DNA of 64,000 nucleotides from Marinobacter guineae (GTDB taxonomy: Bacteria > Pseudomonadota > Gammaproteobacteria > Pseudomonadales > Oleiphilaceae). The position numbers and the translations under genes are program-made. The stretch spans positions 359,848 through 423,847 of the forward strand of contig NZ_KZ319341.1 of NCBI RefSeq assembly GCF_002744735.1, read 5' to 3'. The notes below the pieces were generated by a model. The model searched no databases. It saw only the letters and a program-made list of their open reading frames with translations, and had not been told where the DNA came from. Positions 53,203 to 62,096 of the stretch are shown piece by piece (the first letter of the stretch is position 1; the number at the start of each line of letters is the position of its first letter).

Positions 53203-54993
53203 ATGTCCTCACACAGCCACAACGCCACCAGCAGCTTCGCCGCCCTGGCCCGCCTGCTCAGATACGCCCGGGGTTACCGCAGGCAGATCATTGCGGCCTC
53301 CACCTGCTCTGTCATCAACAAACTGTTCGACATTGCCCCGGAAATACTGATCGGCGTCGCCATCGATGTGGTCGTCAACAAGGAAGAGAGCTTTGTTGCA
53401 GGCCTGGGGTTTGAAACAGCCCAGGAACAGATCACCATTCTGGCCATCCTCACGTTCTTTATCTGGGCCGGGGAATCGCTGTTCGAATACCTGTTCCAGA
53501 TCCTCTGGCGCAACCTGGCCCAGCGGCTTCAGTCGGACTTGCGGCAGGATGCCTACGAGCACGCACAGCGCCTCGACATGAGCTTCTTCGAGGCCCGCAG
53601 CTCCGGTCAGTTAGTGGCCACTATGAACGACGACGTGAACCAGCTTGAACGTTTCCTCGATGGTGGCGCCAACGCCATGATTCAGGTGGTGGTGACGGTG
53701 GTGGCCGTGGGTGCGGTATTCTTCGTACTTTCGCCAATAATTGCCTTGCTGGCGTTCACGCCGATTCCCCTGATCATCTGGGGCGCCTTCTATTTCCAGC
53801 GCAAGGCTGGCCCGCTCTATGCCGATGTCCGGGAAAAAGTGGGCGACCTCTCGAGCCGGCTCGCCAACAACCTCGGCGGCATTGCTACCATCAAGAGCTT
53901 CACCGCGGAACAACGGGAAGCCAGGCGCCTCAAGGAAAGCAGTGAGGCGTATGTTGAGGCCAACCGCCGGGCCATCCGCATCAGCTCTGCATTCATTCCG
54001 GTCATCCGCATGGCGATCCTGGCCGGCTTCCTGGCCACCTTCACGGTGGGTGGCATGATGGCACTCGAGGGCTCCCTGAATGTGGGCGCCTACGGCGTGC
54101 TGGTATTCCTTACCCAGCGCCTGCTCTGGCCCCTGACCGGCCTTGCCGAAGTCATCGACCTGTTCGAACGTGCCATGGCCAGCACCCGGCGGATCCTGGA
54201 CCTGCTGGCCGAGCCCGTGCACGTTCGGGACGAGGCCGGACAGGAACTTGAGGCGCCGGTGAAAGGCACCGTGGAGCTGGACAAAGTAAGCTTTCACTAT
54301 CCCACCAGCGGCGCCGGCATCCGGGATATCAGCCTGACGGTGCCAGCTGGAAATACCCTGGCTCTGGTGGGTGCGACCGGTTCCGGAAAATCAACCCTGA
54401 TCAAGCTGTTGCTACGGTTTTACGACCCCAGCCATGGCGAAATCCGGATCGACGGCCAGCCAATCCGGGATGTCAGCCTGAAATCCCTGCGTGGCGCCAT
54501 CGGGCTGGTCAGCCAGGATGTCTACCTGTTCGAGGGCAGCATTCGCGAGAACCTGGCCTACGGCAAGCCGGATGCCTCCGATGCCGAGATCATGGAGGCC
54601 GCAAAAACCGCCGAAGCCTGGTCCTTTATCGAAGCCCTGCCAGAGGGGCTGGAAACACCGGTGGGCGAGCGCGGCGTCCGACTGTCCGGCGGCCAGCGCC
54701 AGCGCCTTTCATTGGCCAGAGCCCTGTTGAAAGACCCTCCCATCCTGGTGCTGGATGAGGCCACCAGTGCGGTGGACAATGAAACCGAAGCCGCCATTCA
54801 GCGCTCCCTGAGACGGATCGGCCATAACCGGACCGTGATCATGATTGCTCACCGCCTTTCCACCATCGTTGATGCCGACAACATTGCCGTGGTCGAAGGA
54901 GGCAAAGTGGTGGAGCGGGGCACCCATAAAGAACTGCTCCAGGAAGACGGCGCCTACGCTGTCCAGTGGCGGGTTCAGACCGGGCAGGTCTGA
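53203..54993 (+). CDS. ABC exporter with fused membrane and ATPase domains
   Basis: 596 residues. Six membrane helices fill about residues 20-320, then an ATPase with Walker A GATGSGKST near 390, signature LSGGQRQRLS near 495, Walker B ILVLDEATSAVD near 517, and the H-loop IAHRLST near 547. It is a type IV half-exporter. A Fur-box-like sequence lies upstream and the fhu-like genes follow, so it is likely iron-related, possibly siderophore export or import. Substrate is inference. Confidence 0.85.
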   Translation: MSSHSHNATSSFAALARLLRYARGYRRQIIAASTCSVINKLFDIAPEILIGVAIDVVVNKEESFVAGLGFETAQEQITILAILTFFIWAGESLFEYLFQILWRNLAQRLQSDLRQDAYEHAQRLDMSFFEARSSGQLVATMNDDVNQLERFLDGGANAMIQVVVTVVAVGAVFFVLSPIIALLAFTPIPLIIWGAFYFQRKAGPLYADVREKVGDLSSRLANNLGGIATIKSFTAEQREARRLKESSEAYVEANRRAIRISSAFIPVIRMAILAGFLATFTVGGMMALEGSLNVGAYGVLVFLTQRLLWPLTGLAEVIDLFERAMASTRRILDLLAEPVHVRDEAGQELEAPVKGTVELDKVSFHYPTSGAGIRDISLTVPAGNTLALVGATGSGKSTLIKLLLRFYDPSHGEIRIDGQPIRDVSLKSLRGAIGLVSQDVYLFEGSIRENLAYGKPDASDAEIMEAAKTAEAWSFIEALPEGLETPVGERGVRLSGGQRQRLSLARALLKDPPILVLDEATSAVDNETEAAIQRSLRRIGHNRTVIMIAHRLSTIVDADNIAVVEGGKVVERGTHKELLQEDGAYAVQWRVQTGQV

Positions 54994-55024
54994 ATCAGGC
55001 CGGTTCATTATTGCACTATATATT

Positions 55025-55043
55025 GATAGTGATTCGCATTTAG
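55025..55043 (+). promoter_or_regulatory. Fur-box-like sequence before fhuC
   Basis: GATAGTGATTCGCATTTAG fits the 19-bp Fur consensus at about 14 positions and ends 36 bp before the fhuC ATG. The core TGATTCGCATT is identical (opposite strand) to that of the Fur box at the receptor gene. Confidence 0.75.
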
Positions 55044-55079
55044 ATTATTCTGCAGGCCCTCAGCCTTTTGGGAGCCTGC

Positions 55080-55853
55080 ATGTCTGCTTTCTTCGACGTA
55101 TCCAACCTGAGCGTGCACATCGGTGGCATGGCCATTCTTCGCAACATGAATCTTGGCTTTCGCGAGGGCGAGGTCACCGCCCTGCTTGGCCATAACGGGT
55201 CCGGGAAATCCACCCTTCTGAAAGTGCTGGCCCGCCAGCTCGCGCCTTCGTCCGGTAATGTTCATCTGCTGGGTAAATGCTTCAATCATACCGGCGCCCG
55301 GGAGTTTGCCCGCAACGTGGGCTACCTGCCCCAGCATCCACCCGGCACCGACGGCCTGACCGTTCGTGAACTGGTTGCACTCGGGCGATATCCCTGGCGA
55401 GGCCCCCTCGGACGTTACAACGAAGACGATCACCGGCGGATTGACCATGCCATTGAAGACACCGGACTTTGCCAGTTCCGCCACCGGTCGGTGGACACCC
55501 TCTCCGGCGGTGAACGCCAGCGCGCCTGGATAGCCATGTTGCTGGCCCAGCAGACCCGCTGCCTGCTGCTGGACGAACCCATCTCCGCACTGGATGTGAA
55601 ACATCAGGTGGAAACTCTCCGGCTGGTGCATCACCTCGCCGAAGACCGGGCACTGACGGTGATCGTTGTGCTGCACGATGTCGATCTTGCCGCCCGTTTC
55701 TGCGACCGCCTGGTCGCGCTGAAAGAAGGGCAGCTGGTGGCTGACGGCAGCCCCCGGGAAATCATGGATACCGGCATTCTCGAATCCATCTATGGCGTAC
55801 CGATGGGGGTGATGGAGCGTGCGCCAGGGCAGTGGGTTTCCTATGTGCACTAG
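55080..55853 (+). CDS. fhuC: Iron-siderophore ABC transporter ATPase (FhuC-like)
   Basis: 257 residues from the ATG after GGGAG. It has Walker A GHNGSGKST near residue 38, signature LSGGERQRAW near 141 and Walker B CLLLDEPISALD near 160. The DVDLAARFCDRLVALKEGQLVADG region matches FhuC/FecE-type subunits. It energises the FhuB permease; the next gene overlaps its end by 11 bp. Confidence 0.92.
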   Translation: MSAFFDVSNLSVHIGGMAILRNMNLGFREGEVTALLGHNGSGKSTLLKVLARQLAPSSGNVHLLGKCFNHTGAREFARNVGYLPQHPPGTDGLTVRELVALGRYPWRGPLGRYNEDDHRRIDHAIEDTGLCQFRHRSVDTLSGGERQRAWIAMLLAQQTRCLLLDEPISALDVKHQVETLRLVHHLAEDRALTVIVVLHDVDLAARFCDRLVALKEGQLVADGSPREIMDTGILESIYGVPMGVMERAPGQWVSYVH

Positions 55854-56775
55854 GCTCATTTCCTGGCGCTGGTGTGCGTTGGCGGTACTCGGGCTATTGC
55901 CTGTTCTCGCCACTGCCGGAACCTGGCAACACGAACAAGGCACCCTCACACTCGAAGTGCCACCTCAGCGAATCATCGCTCTGAACTGGGCAGCCACAGA
56001 AGCGCTGTTGCTGCTCGGTGTCATCCCGGTTGGCATTGCCGACCGGGATGGCTACAAGGTGTGGGTGAAGGAGCCTGAGCTACCCGAAGGCGTTGCCAAC
56101 ATCGGCACACGGGTTGCGCCGAGCCTGGAGGCCATCGCCGAACTCAAGCCCGATCTGATTGTCACCAGCTCCGAGATGGCCCCGGCGGCTGATTTGCTGC
56201 AGCGTATTGCACCGACTTACGTGGCCAGCGTCTACAAGGAAGGCTCCCGGCCCTTCGAGAAAGCCCGTGACATGCTGATCACACTTGGCCAGATTCTGGA
56301 TCGCAAGGCCCGGGCAGAGGCTATTCTGCGCGATATTGAACAGACCCTGGAAACCCAGAGGCATCGCCTGGAAGATGCCGGATTGACGGACCGGCCTGTA
56401 ACACTGGTGAACTTTCTGGACGACCGGCACGTTCGTATTTACACACCCAACGGCCTGTTCCAGCATGCGCTGGATGCCCTGGGGCTTGAAAATGCCTGGC
56501 CACACCAGGGCAACTACTGGGGCTTTTCAGTGGTGGGACTGGAAGCCATCGCGCCCTACCAGGACAGCCGCATCGTGGTCATCTCCCCCACCCTGCCCGG
56601 TCTGGCCGACAGCCTGGCCAGCAGTCCGTTCTGGACCTACCTGCCACCGGTCCAACGCGAGCAGGTGTACCGCATTGCGCCGGTCTGGCCGTTCGGAGGT
56701 GTCTACCCGGTCAAGCGCCTGGCGACATTGCTGACCGACAGCCTGCTGGCAGGAGGGTCGGACAATGTACGCTGA
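55843..56775 (+). CDS. fhuD: Periplasmic iron-siderophore binding protein (FhuD-like)
   Basis: 310 residues from the ATG at 55843, inside the end of fhuC, which begins a signal peptide (residues about 9-25). Residues about 40-310 form a class III periplasmic binding protein: PPQRIIALNWAATEALLLLGVIPVGIADRDGY, then NIGTRVAPSLEAIAELKPDLI, as in FhuD. It hands ferric siderophore to FhuB. It overlaps fhuB by 11 bp. Confidence 0.9.
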   Translation: MCTRLISWRWCALAVLGLLPVLATAGTWQHEQGTLTLEVPPQRIIALNWAATEALLLLGVIPVGIADRDGYKVWVKEPELPEGVANIGTRVAPSLEAIAELKPDLIVTSSEMAPAADLLQRIAPTYVASVYKEGSRPFEKARDMLITLGQILDRKARAEAILRDIEQTLETQRHRLEDAGLTDRPVTLVNFLDDRHVRIYTPNGLFQHALDALGLENAWPHQGNYWGFSVVGLEAIAPYQDSRIVVISPTLPGLADSLASSPFWTYLPPVQREQVYRIAPVWPFGGVYPVKRLATLLTDSLLAGGSDNVR

Positions 56776-58795
56776 ATCTGCCGCTATACCGGCCCGGCAA
56801 CCGGTTCTTCCGCCCGGGCTGCCCATCACCGCGACATTGCTCTGGATGGGCGCCTTGCTGGCCAGCGCTGCGCCCTGGTTTGGCGAACTGGACCCCGGCG
56901 CACTGCTCGCGGCTTTCTGGACCTTCGATGCCGGTGATTACTCCTCCGTCCTCGCCCATTACAGCTGGGCGCCCAGGGTTTCCATTGCCATCCTCATTGG
57001 CTGCGGGCTTGGTCTTGCCGGTGCAGTAACCCAGCAGATTCTGGGCAATCCTCTGGCGTCTCCGACGACGCTGGGAGTGGAGGCCGGCGGCCAGTTTGGC
57101 GTAACGGTTGGCACCATGTTTTTTCCCGGGCTACTGGCTTTCAGCCCCGATCTGGTTGCCGTTGCCGGAGGCTTAATGGCCATCGGGCTGGTGATCGCAC
57201 TCACCTGGCGGCTCGGCTTTTCGCCGGTGACGGTCATTCTTGCCGGCCTGGTGGTCACCTTTTTCCTCGGCGCCGTGAACATGGCGTTTCTGCTGCTCAA
57301 GGGCGAATGGCTGGGAAACCTGTTTATCTGGGGAGCCGGGTCTCTGGTTCAGAATAACTGGCACCCCTTTATGGAGCTCTGGCCCCGGGTTCTGGCGCTT
57401 GCTGTGCTGATGCTGTTACTGATGCGCCCCCTGCGGGTGCTGCAGCTGGGGCAGACCTCGGCAAGCTCACTCGGTGCCAAAGTGGGGATGATTCGCCTGC
57501 TGACACTGCTGTTGGTGGTGCTGATGACCGCCACCGTGGTCAGCCGGGTTGGTGTGGTGGCCTTCGTGGGTCTGGCGGCACCGGTGCTGGCTCGCCTGCT
57601 CGGCGCCCGAACCCTTGGCGCGCGCCTGCTCTGGAGCAGCCTTCTCGGCGGGGGCCTGCTGCTACTGGCCGATACCCTGGCCCACTGGGCATCGACCTGG
57701 GGCGACGGCTCCCTGGTACCCACCGGCACCACCACCGCGCTGATCGGTGGCCCCATTATCCTGGTGGCGCTCCAGGGCTTCAAAAACACTCACCATATGC
57801 CCGGCCAGGATGCCAGTCCGGCCGGTTTCCTGCCGAAGCGACGTCCGGTGATGCTTGTAGGTAGCGTGGCGATCACACTCCTCCTGGTCACCACGGTCAT
57901 TTCCATGAGCTGGTCCCCGGGCCTCGAGGGATGGAGCTGGACAGCGTTTTCACAATGGCATGAGGCCTGGGTATGGCGCGGCCCGAGATTGCTGGCGGCC
58001 ATCCTCGCTGGCGTAGCTCTCGGCCTGGCCGGAACACTCATTCAGCGTATGACAGGCAATGCCATGGCCAGCCCGGAAATGCTTGGCATCAGTGGTGGAG
58101 CAGCCGTTGTGATGGTGTTGATTGTGCTGTCCGGCGCCGACATTGGCCGAGCCGGGCAACTGGGTGGCGCAACCCTGGGTGCGGCCGCAGCACTGGGCCT
58201 ACTGATCCTGCTGGCGCGAAAACACCACTTTGCCGGCAATCAGCTTCTGCTTGGTGGCCTGGCATTGTATGTCTTTATGGACGCCGGCCTGCGGCTGGTG
58301 ATGGCTTCGGGCGGCACCGTGGCCTCGCAACTACTCAACTGGATGTACGGCTCAACCTGGCTGGTGTCGGAGAATGAGGCCCTGGGACTTCTGGCGCTGA
58401 TCCTGTTGATCTCCGCCACCCTGCTGCTGGTTGTCCGCCCGCTGACCATTCTTCCCCTCGGAGAAACCTCGGCCAGTGCCCTGGGGTTGCCGGTGACAAA
58501 GATGCGCCTTGTCCTGTTGCTGCTGGCAGCGCTGCTGACAGCCTCGGCAACCGTGGTGATCGGACCGTTGAGTTTTGTCGGGTTGATTGCGCCGCACCTG
58601 GCACGAGTGCTGGGCCAGCAGACTGTTGGCCGGCAGCTGATTGTGGCGGCTCTAGCCGGCGGCTTGCTGCTCGGCATTGCCGACTATCTGTCCCGGATTG
58701 TGGTCTATCCCAACCAGCTGCCGGCAGGACTGCTGGCGGCCCTTGTCGGTGGCGTGTATTTTCTCTGGGGGCTGAGTCGTCATGGCCGGGCCTGA
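56765..58795 (+). CDS. fhuB: Fused iron-siderophore permease (FhuB-like)
   Basis: 676 residues with two homologous halves (about 20-335 and 350-676). Each half has the FecCD signature: GAVTQQILGNPLASPTTLGVEAGG in the first and GTLIQRMTGNAMASPEMLGISGG in the second. About 18 to 20 membrane helices total. Such two-in-one permeases are typical of hydroxamate-siderophore import. It overlaps fhuD and fhuF. Confidence 0.93.
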   Translation: MYAESAAIPARQPVLPPGLPITATLLWMGALLASAAPWFGELDPGALLAAFWTFDAGDYSSVLAHYSWAPRVSIAILIGCGLGLAGAVTQQILGNPLASPTTLGVEAGGQFGVTVGTMFFPGLLAFSPDLVAVAGGLMAIGLVIALTWRLGFSPVTVILAGLVVTFFLGAVNMAFLLLKGEWLGNLFIWGAGSLVQNNWHPFMELWPRVLALAVLMLLLMRPLRVLQLGQTSASSLGAKVGMIRLLTLLLVVLMTATVVSRVGVVAFVGLAAPVLARLLGARTLGARLLWSSLLGGGLLLLADTLAHWASTWGDGSLVPTGTTTALIGGPIILVALQGFKNTHHMPGQDASPAGFLPKRRPVMLVGSVAITLLLVTTVISMSWSPGLEGWSWTAFSQWHEAWVWRGPRLLAAILAGVALGLAGTLIQRMTGNAMASPEMLGISGGAAVVMVLIVLSGADIGRAGQLGGATLGAAAALGLLILLARKHHFAGNQLLLGGLALYVFMDAGLRLVMASGGTVASQLLNWMYGSTWLVSENEALGLLALILLISATLLLVVRPLTILPLGETSASALGLPVTKMRLVLLLLAALLTASATVVIGPLSFVGLIAPHLARVLGQQTVGRQLIVAALAGGLLLGIADYLSRIVVYPNQLPAGLLAALVGGVYFLWGLSRHGRA

Positions 58796-59642
58796 AGCTG
58801 CCGGAATCCCGGGCGCCTGGTCAGAACGCTACGCCCGTCTGCTGCAGGCATCCGGGCTGGACACGGAATCCGTTTTTGGTCAGGCGCTTCAGCCGGCTCC
58901 CGGTGAGCGCCGGGCACTCTTTTCTCTGGCACAGTGCCTGGAGCAGCCGGCACTGCTGATCGATCAGGTGGCCAGGGATTACCCACACGCGTCCGATGCC
59001 AGGGCCATCAGGGCGCAGGTTTCCGTGCTTCAGCAGGATCTGGCGTTAAGCATTATTGGCCCTCTCACCTTGCGCCTCTTCCGGGATGGCCGGTCTCCCC
59101 TGCCTGATCCCGACCGCATTTTCCTCGCCCCCGTTGGGCAAGGGGCACAAACCATATCCCGATGGTTCCATGTGGCGTACGGCGGCCTGGTCGATGAACC
59201 CGCGTTTATCCGGTCACTGGGCCGCCTGGCCTCAGACTGGTATCCGGTTTTCCGGAAGGCACTCGGTGTCAGCCCCGGGGCATACTGGAGCAGCATCGGG
59301 CTGGGGCTTGGGGCGCCGTTTTCGGCCGTGTGGAACCTGGCAGAGCCTGAAGCGCTCTGTGACCTGGCTCAGCGCTGGCTTGAGGAGTTTGGCAATGACG
59401 CCAACCAGTTCATTGACTGGATTCCGGCGGTCTTCGGTGAACAAAGGACCGCAATTCCGCAGCGGAAGGGATGCTGCCTGAGGTATCTGCTACCTGAAGG
59501 CGGTTATTGTGGTACCTGTGGCGTTTATCGCAAGGAGCGTTTAGCGGCTCTCAGGCAACACTCAGGTACCAAACGCCGAACCCAGGGCCAGTCCGATGGC
59601 AATCAGACCAATAAACGCACCAGCGCCGGCTGCCAGCTTTAA
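58782..59642 (+). CDS. fhuF: Siderophore-iron reductase FhuF-like
   Basis: 286 residues. The C-terminal Cys pattern CC-x10-C-x2-C (KGCCLRYLLPEGGYCGTC, about residues 227-246) is the 2Fe-2S site of FhuF, which reduces ferric iron in hydroxamate siderophores in the cytoplasm. The N-terminal half is the FhuF helical domain (FHVAYGGLVDEP near 127). A charged tail of about 40 residues follows the cluster and overlaps the antisense small ORF; it may be a read-through extension. Confidence 0.88.
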   Translation: MAGPEAAGIPGAWSERYARLLQASGLDTESVFGQALQPAPGERRALFSLAQCLEQPALLIDQVARDYPHASDARAIRAQVSVLQQDLALSIIGPLTLRLFRDGRSPLPDPDRIFLAPVGQGAQTISRWFHVAYGGLVDEPAFIRSLGRLASDWYPVFRKALGVSPGAYWSSIGLGLGAPFSAVWNLAEPEALCDLAQRWLEEFGNDANQFIDWIPAVFGEQRTAIPQRKGCCLRYLLPEGGYCGTCGVYRKERLAALRQHSGTKRRTQGQSDGNQTNKRTSAGCQL

Positions 59643-59672
59643 TCCTTCAATCATTTCCTGCTCGGGTGTCAT
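59562..59672 (-). CDS. Candidate 36-residue membrane protein
   Basis: The ORF starts at an ATG with GGGAGG 7 nt upstream, and reads MTPEQEMIEGLKLAAGAG followed by a 17-residue hydrophobic stretch ending LGSAFGT. It would be a single-pass small protein. It lies 66 bp downstream of the receptor gene and its terminator, on the same strand, and overlaps the 3' end of fhuF by 81 bp. I cannot name a family. Its ribosome site is better than chance would suggest. Confidence 0.5.
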   Translation of the reverse strand: MTPEQEMIEGLKLAAGAGAFIGLIAIGLALGSAFGT

Positions 59673-59702
59673 TCCGTTTCCTCCCCATGAACACTGAATA
59701 AA

Positions 59703-59727
59703 GAGGGCGGGAATAGTTCCCGCCCTC
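59703..59727 (-). terminator. Terminator of the TonB-dependent receptor gene
   Basis: GAGGGCGGGAA (59703-59713) pairs perfectly with TTCCCGCCCTC (59717-59727) over a 3-nt loop. On the minus strand TTTATT follows. The stem is strong, and the T-run is moderate. Confidence 0.8.
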
Positions 59728-59737
59728 ACACTCCCGG

Positions 59738-61915
59738 TCAGTAAACCCAGGAAACTGTCAGGCTGGCGTTGGCCGGATCTCCATAGAAGCCCTGGGCCGA
59801 AGCGCCAAACTTCTTGAGGCTCTCGATGTATTTTTCGTCGGTCACATTGTTCACGTTCAGGGTGGCGTTCCAGTTGCGTGCGAAATCGTAGCTGGCCATC
59901 AGGTCGACCACCGCATAGCTTTCCTGTTTGGTAATAATCGTAGCCCCGGCATTGGGCCCGGTTGTGGCAACGCCCTGCTCCTGAGTAATTGACGACTGCC
60001 AGCGAATTTCACTGCCAACCTTGAGCCCCTCGACACCCGGCACTTCCCAGGTTCCTCTCAACTGGGCCAGATGCTCCGGTACAAAGGATTTCGCGGAGTC
60101 ACCATCGGCACCTTCAATGTTCACGTAGGTGTAGCCCGCAAACAGCTGGATGCGGTCGGTTACCTCGCCAACAAACTCCAGTTCAATGCCCTCGCTCTGA
60201 AGCCCGTCTATGCCGCGGTAATACGCGTCCTGGGTGCCCGGGAAGGTTCCTGCCACCTCGGCCACGTTCTGCTGCTCGGTCTGAAACAGGGCCACGGTGG
60301 TATTCACCCGGTCGTCCAGGAATTCACTTTTCAGCCCCAGCTCGTAGTTAACCCCGTCGATCGGGTCCAGGCGGTCCCGGCTGATGTCCACTTCGGTTTG
60401 CGGGGTGAAGATCTCTGTGTAACTGGCGTATACCGAATGATCGCTGTCGAGATCGTAAATCAGCCCTGCATAGGGAGTTTCCACCGCGTGGTAACTGGTG
60501 TTTTTCGTTGCTCCGTAACTGGTCCCCTCGCTGTCGAGCCAGGTGAGCCGGACGCCGGTAATGGCTGTCAGGCTGTCGGTCAGAGTCCAGCGGGCAGCGG
60601 CGTAGGTTGCGGTTTCACGATCGGTCCAGTCCGATCCGGCAACGCCGTTGTCGAAGGTTGGCCGGGGGTAATTGCCATCCCATTCGCTCAAAGGTGGCAG
60701 CGGGTCGCCAATACCCTGGCCATAGCGGGACTCATCCACGGTCTCGGAGCGCGACCAGGTAGTACCCAATACCAGCTCGTGGGTTCGGTTGGCCAGATTG
60801 AAGGGACCGGTTGCGTAGACATCTGCCACCCACTGCTCGACATTCAGATCATACTGGCTCGGGTAGGCCAGCAGTCCGTCACCGGTTCGCGGATCCGGAG
60901 TGCCGTACTGATAGAACAACTCTGAATTGCTGTCTTTTTCCAACCGCAATACCGAGCCCTTGACCCGCCAGCCACCCGCCAGCTCCTGTTGCAGCTCGAC
61001 AAAACTGTTGTGCTGGGTGTTGTCCCAATAGGACCAGTCCGAAGCGGTACTGGTGGACCGGGCAAAATCGGTTGCGCTGCCATCGGTGTAGAACAGCGGC
61101 AACGCACCCCACAGCGGGCTGTCGGTATCCGAGGTCTGGCTGGAGTGGCCCAGAGTCAGCAGGGTGGTTTCCGTCAGATCGGCCTCGAGCACCCCGTAGA
61201 ACATCTGCTTTTCGTTGCTGTAGCGGTCCAGGTAGGAGTTCTTGTCCTCGTATCCGGCCACCACCCGACCGCGCACAGCGCCGGATTCGGAAACGGCGCC
61301 GGAGACGTCCCCGACAATGCGCTTCTTGTCCCAGGAGCCACCGGTAACCGTCACGGAGGCGTTGGTTTCCGCGGTCGGACGTTTGCGAATGAAGTTGACC
61401 GTTGCCGCCGGGCTCCCGGAACCGGCCATCAGGCCATTGGCGCCGCGCACCACCTCCACCCTGTCGAAGAACGCAGTGTCCAGCTCACCCTGAACGTTCT
61501 CATACACCGCTGGCAGGCCGACGCCGTCATACTGGAAGTTGTTGATGTCGAAGCCGCGGGAGGTGTAATAGGTGCGATCCGTCTCAACCGATTCCACCGT
61601 TACGCCGGTGGTGCCTTCCAGAACGTCGTTGATATCGTTCTGGGCGAAATCATCCATCTGCTCGCGGGTTACTACCGTGACCGCCTGTGGCGTTTCCCGG
61701 TGGCCAAGCTCCATCTTCATGGAGGTTGTGGTCGCACCACTGGTGTAACTGCCGGTGGACTCGGATGAGACCTGGCCGCGTTTAGCAGACACGTCCAGTA
61801 CGTCGAGGATGGTGGGCCCGGCGTCCTGCGCCGACGCCATAGCAGGCAGGGTCGCGCACAGGATGGCAGTAAACAGCGCCTTGCGGCGGAACAGGGGTTC
61901 CGGAATTCGGGACAT
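59738..61915 (-). CDS. TonB-dependent siderophore receptor
   Basis: 725 residues from the ATG at 61915 after CGGAGAAGAAG; the signal peptide ends ...MASAQ. The plug domain has TPQAVTVVTREQMDDF near residue 75 and VRGANGLMAGSGSPAATVNFIRKRPT near 160, matching siderophore receptors such as FhuE or FpvA. No N-terminal STN signalling domain is seen. The barrel ends ...SLTVSWVY, with the final aromatic residue. A Fur-box-like sequence is upstream. It probably takes up the siderophore imported by FhuCDB. Confidence 0.94.
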   Translation of the reverse strand: MSRIPEPLFRRKALFTAILCATLPAMASAQDAGPTILDVLDVSAKRGQVSSESTGSYTSGATTTSMKMELGHRETPQAVTVVTREQMDDFAQNDINDVLEGTTGVTVESVETDRTYYTSRGFDINNFQYDGVGLPAVYENVQGELDTAFFDRVEVVRGANGLMAGSGSPAATVNFIRKRPTAETNASVTVTGGSWDKKRIVGDVSGAVSESGAVRGRVVAGYEDKNSYLDRYSNEKQMFYGVLEADLTETTLLTLGHSSQTSDTDSPLWGALPLFYTDGSATDFARSTSTASDWSYWDNTQHNSFVELQQELAGGWRVKGSVLRLEKDSNSELFYQYGTPDPRTGDGLLAYPSQYDLNVEQWVADVYATGPFNLANRTHELVLGTTWSRSETVDESRYGQGIGDPLPPLSEWDGNYPRPTFDNGVAGSDWTDRETATYAAARWTLTDSLTAITGVRLTWLDSEGTSYGATKNTSYHAVETPYAGLIYDLDSDHSVYASYTEIFTPQTEVDISRDRLDPIDGVNYELGLKSEFLDDRVNTTVALFQTEQQNVAEVAGTFPGTQDAYYRGIDGLQSEGIELEFVGEVTDRIQLFAGYTYVNIEGADGDSAKSFVPEHLAQLRGTWEVPGVEGLKVGSEIRWQSSITQEQGVATTGPNAGATIITKQESYAVVDLMASYDFARNWNATLNVNNVTDEKYIESLKKFGASAQGFYGDPANASLTVSWVY

Positions 61916-61967
61916 CTTCTTCTCCGTTCTTGGTTTGATACAGCGTTGTATGTTACCCACATATCTT

Positions 61968-61986
61968 AATGCGAATCATTATGATT
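61968..61986 (-). promoter_or_regulatory. Fur-box-like sequence before the receptor gene
   Basis: AATGCGAATCATTATGATT fits the Fur consensus well (14 of 16 in its best-matching part). It is 53 bp before the receptor ATG and 110 bp before the divergent sugar dehydrogenase ATG, so it may affect both. Confidence 0.8.
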
Positions 61987-62096
61987 TAAAACACCAAAAC
62001 AGATGATCCGGAAAGTTTCTACCGCCCTATATATCCCCACTGCTATTCTCAATCAGCACCCCTTCATTGATTGGCGCCGGCGAAACGGAGGTTTCC

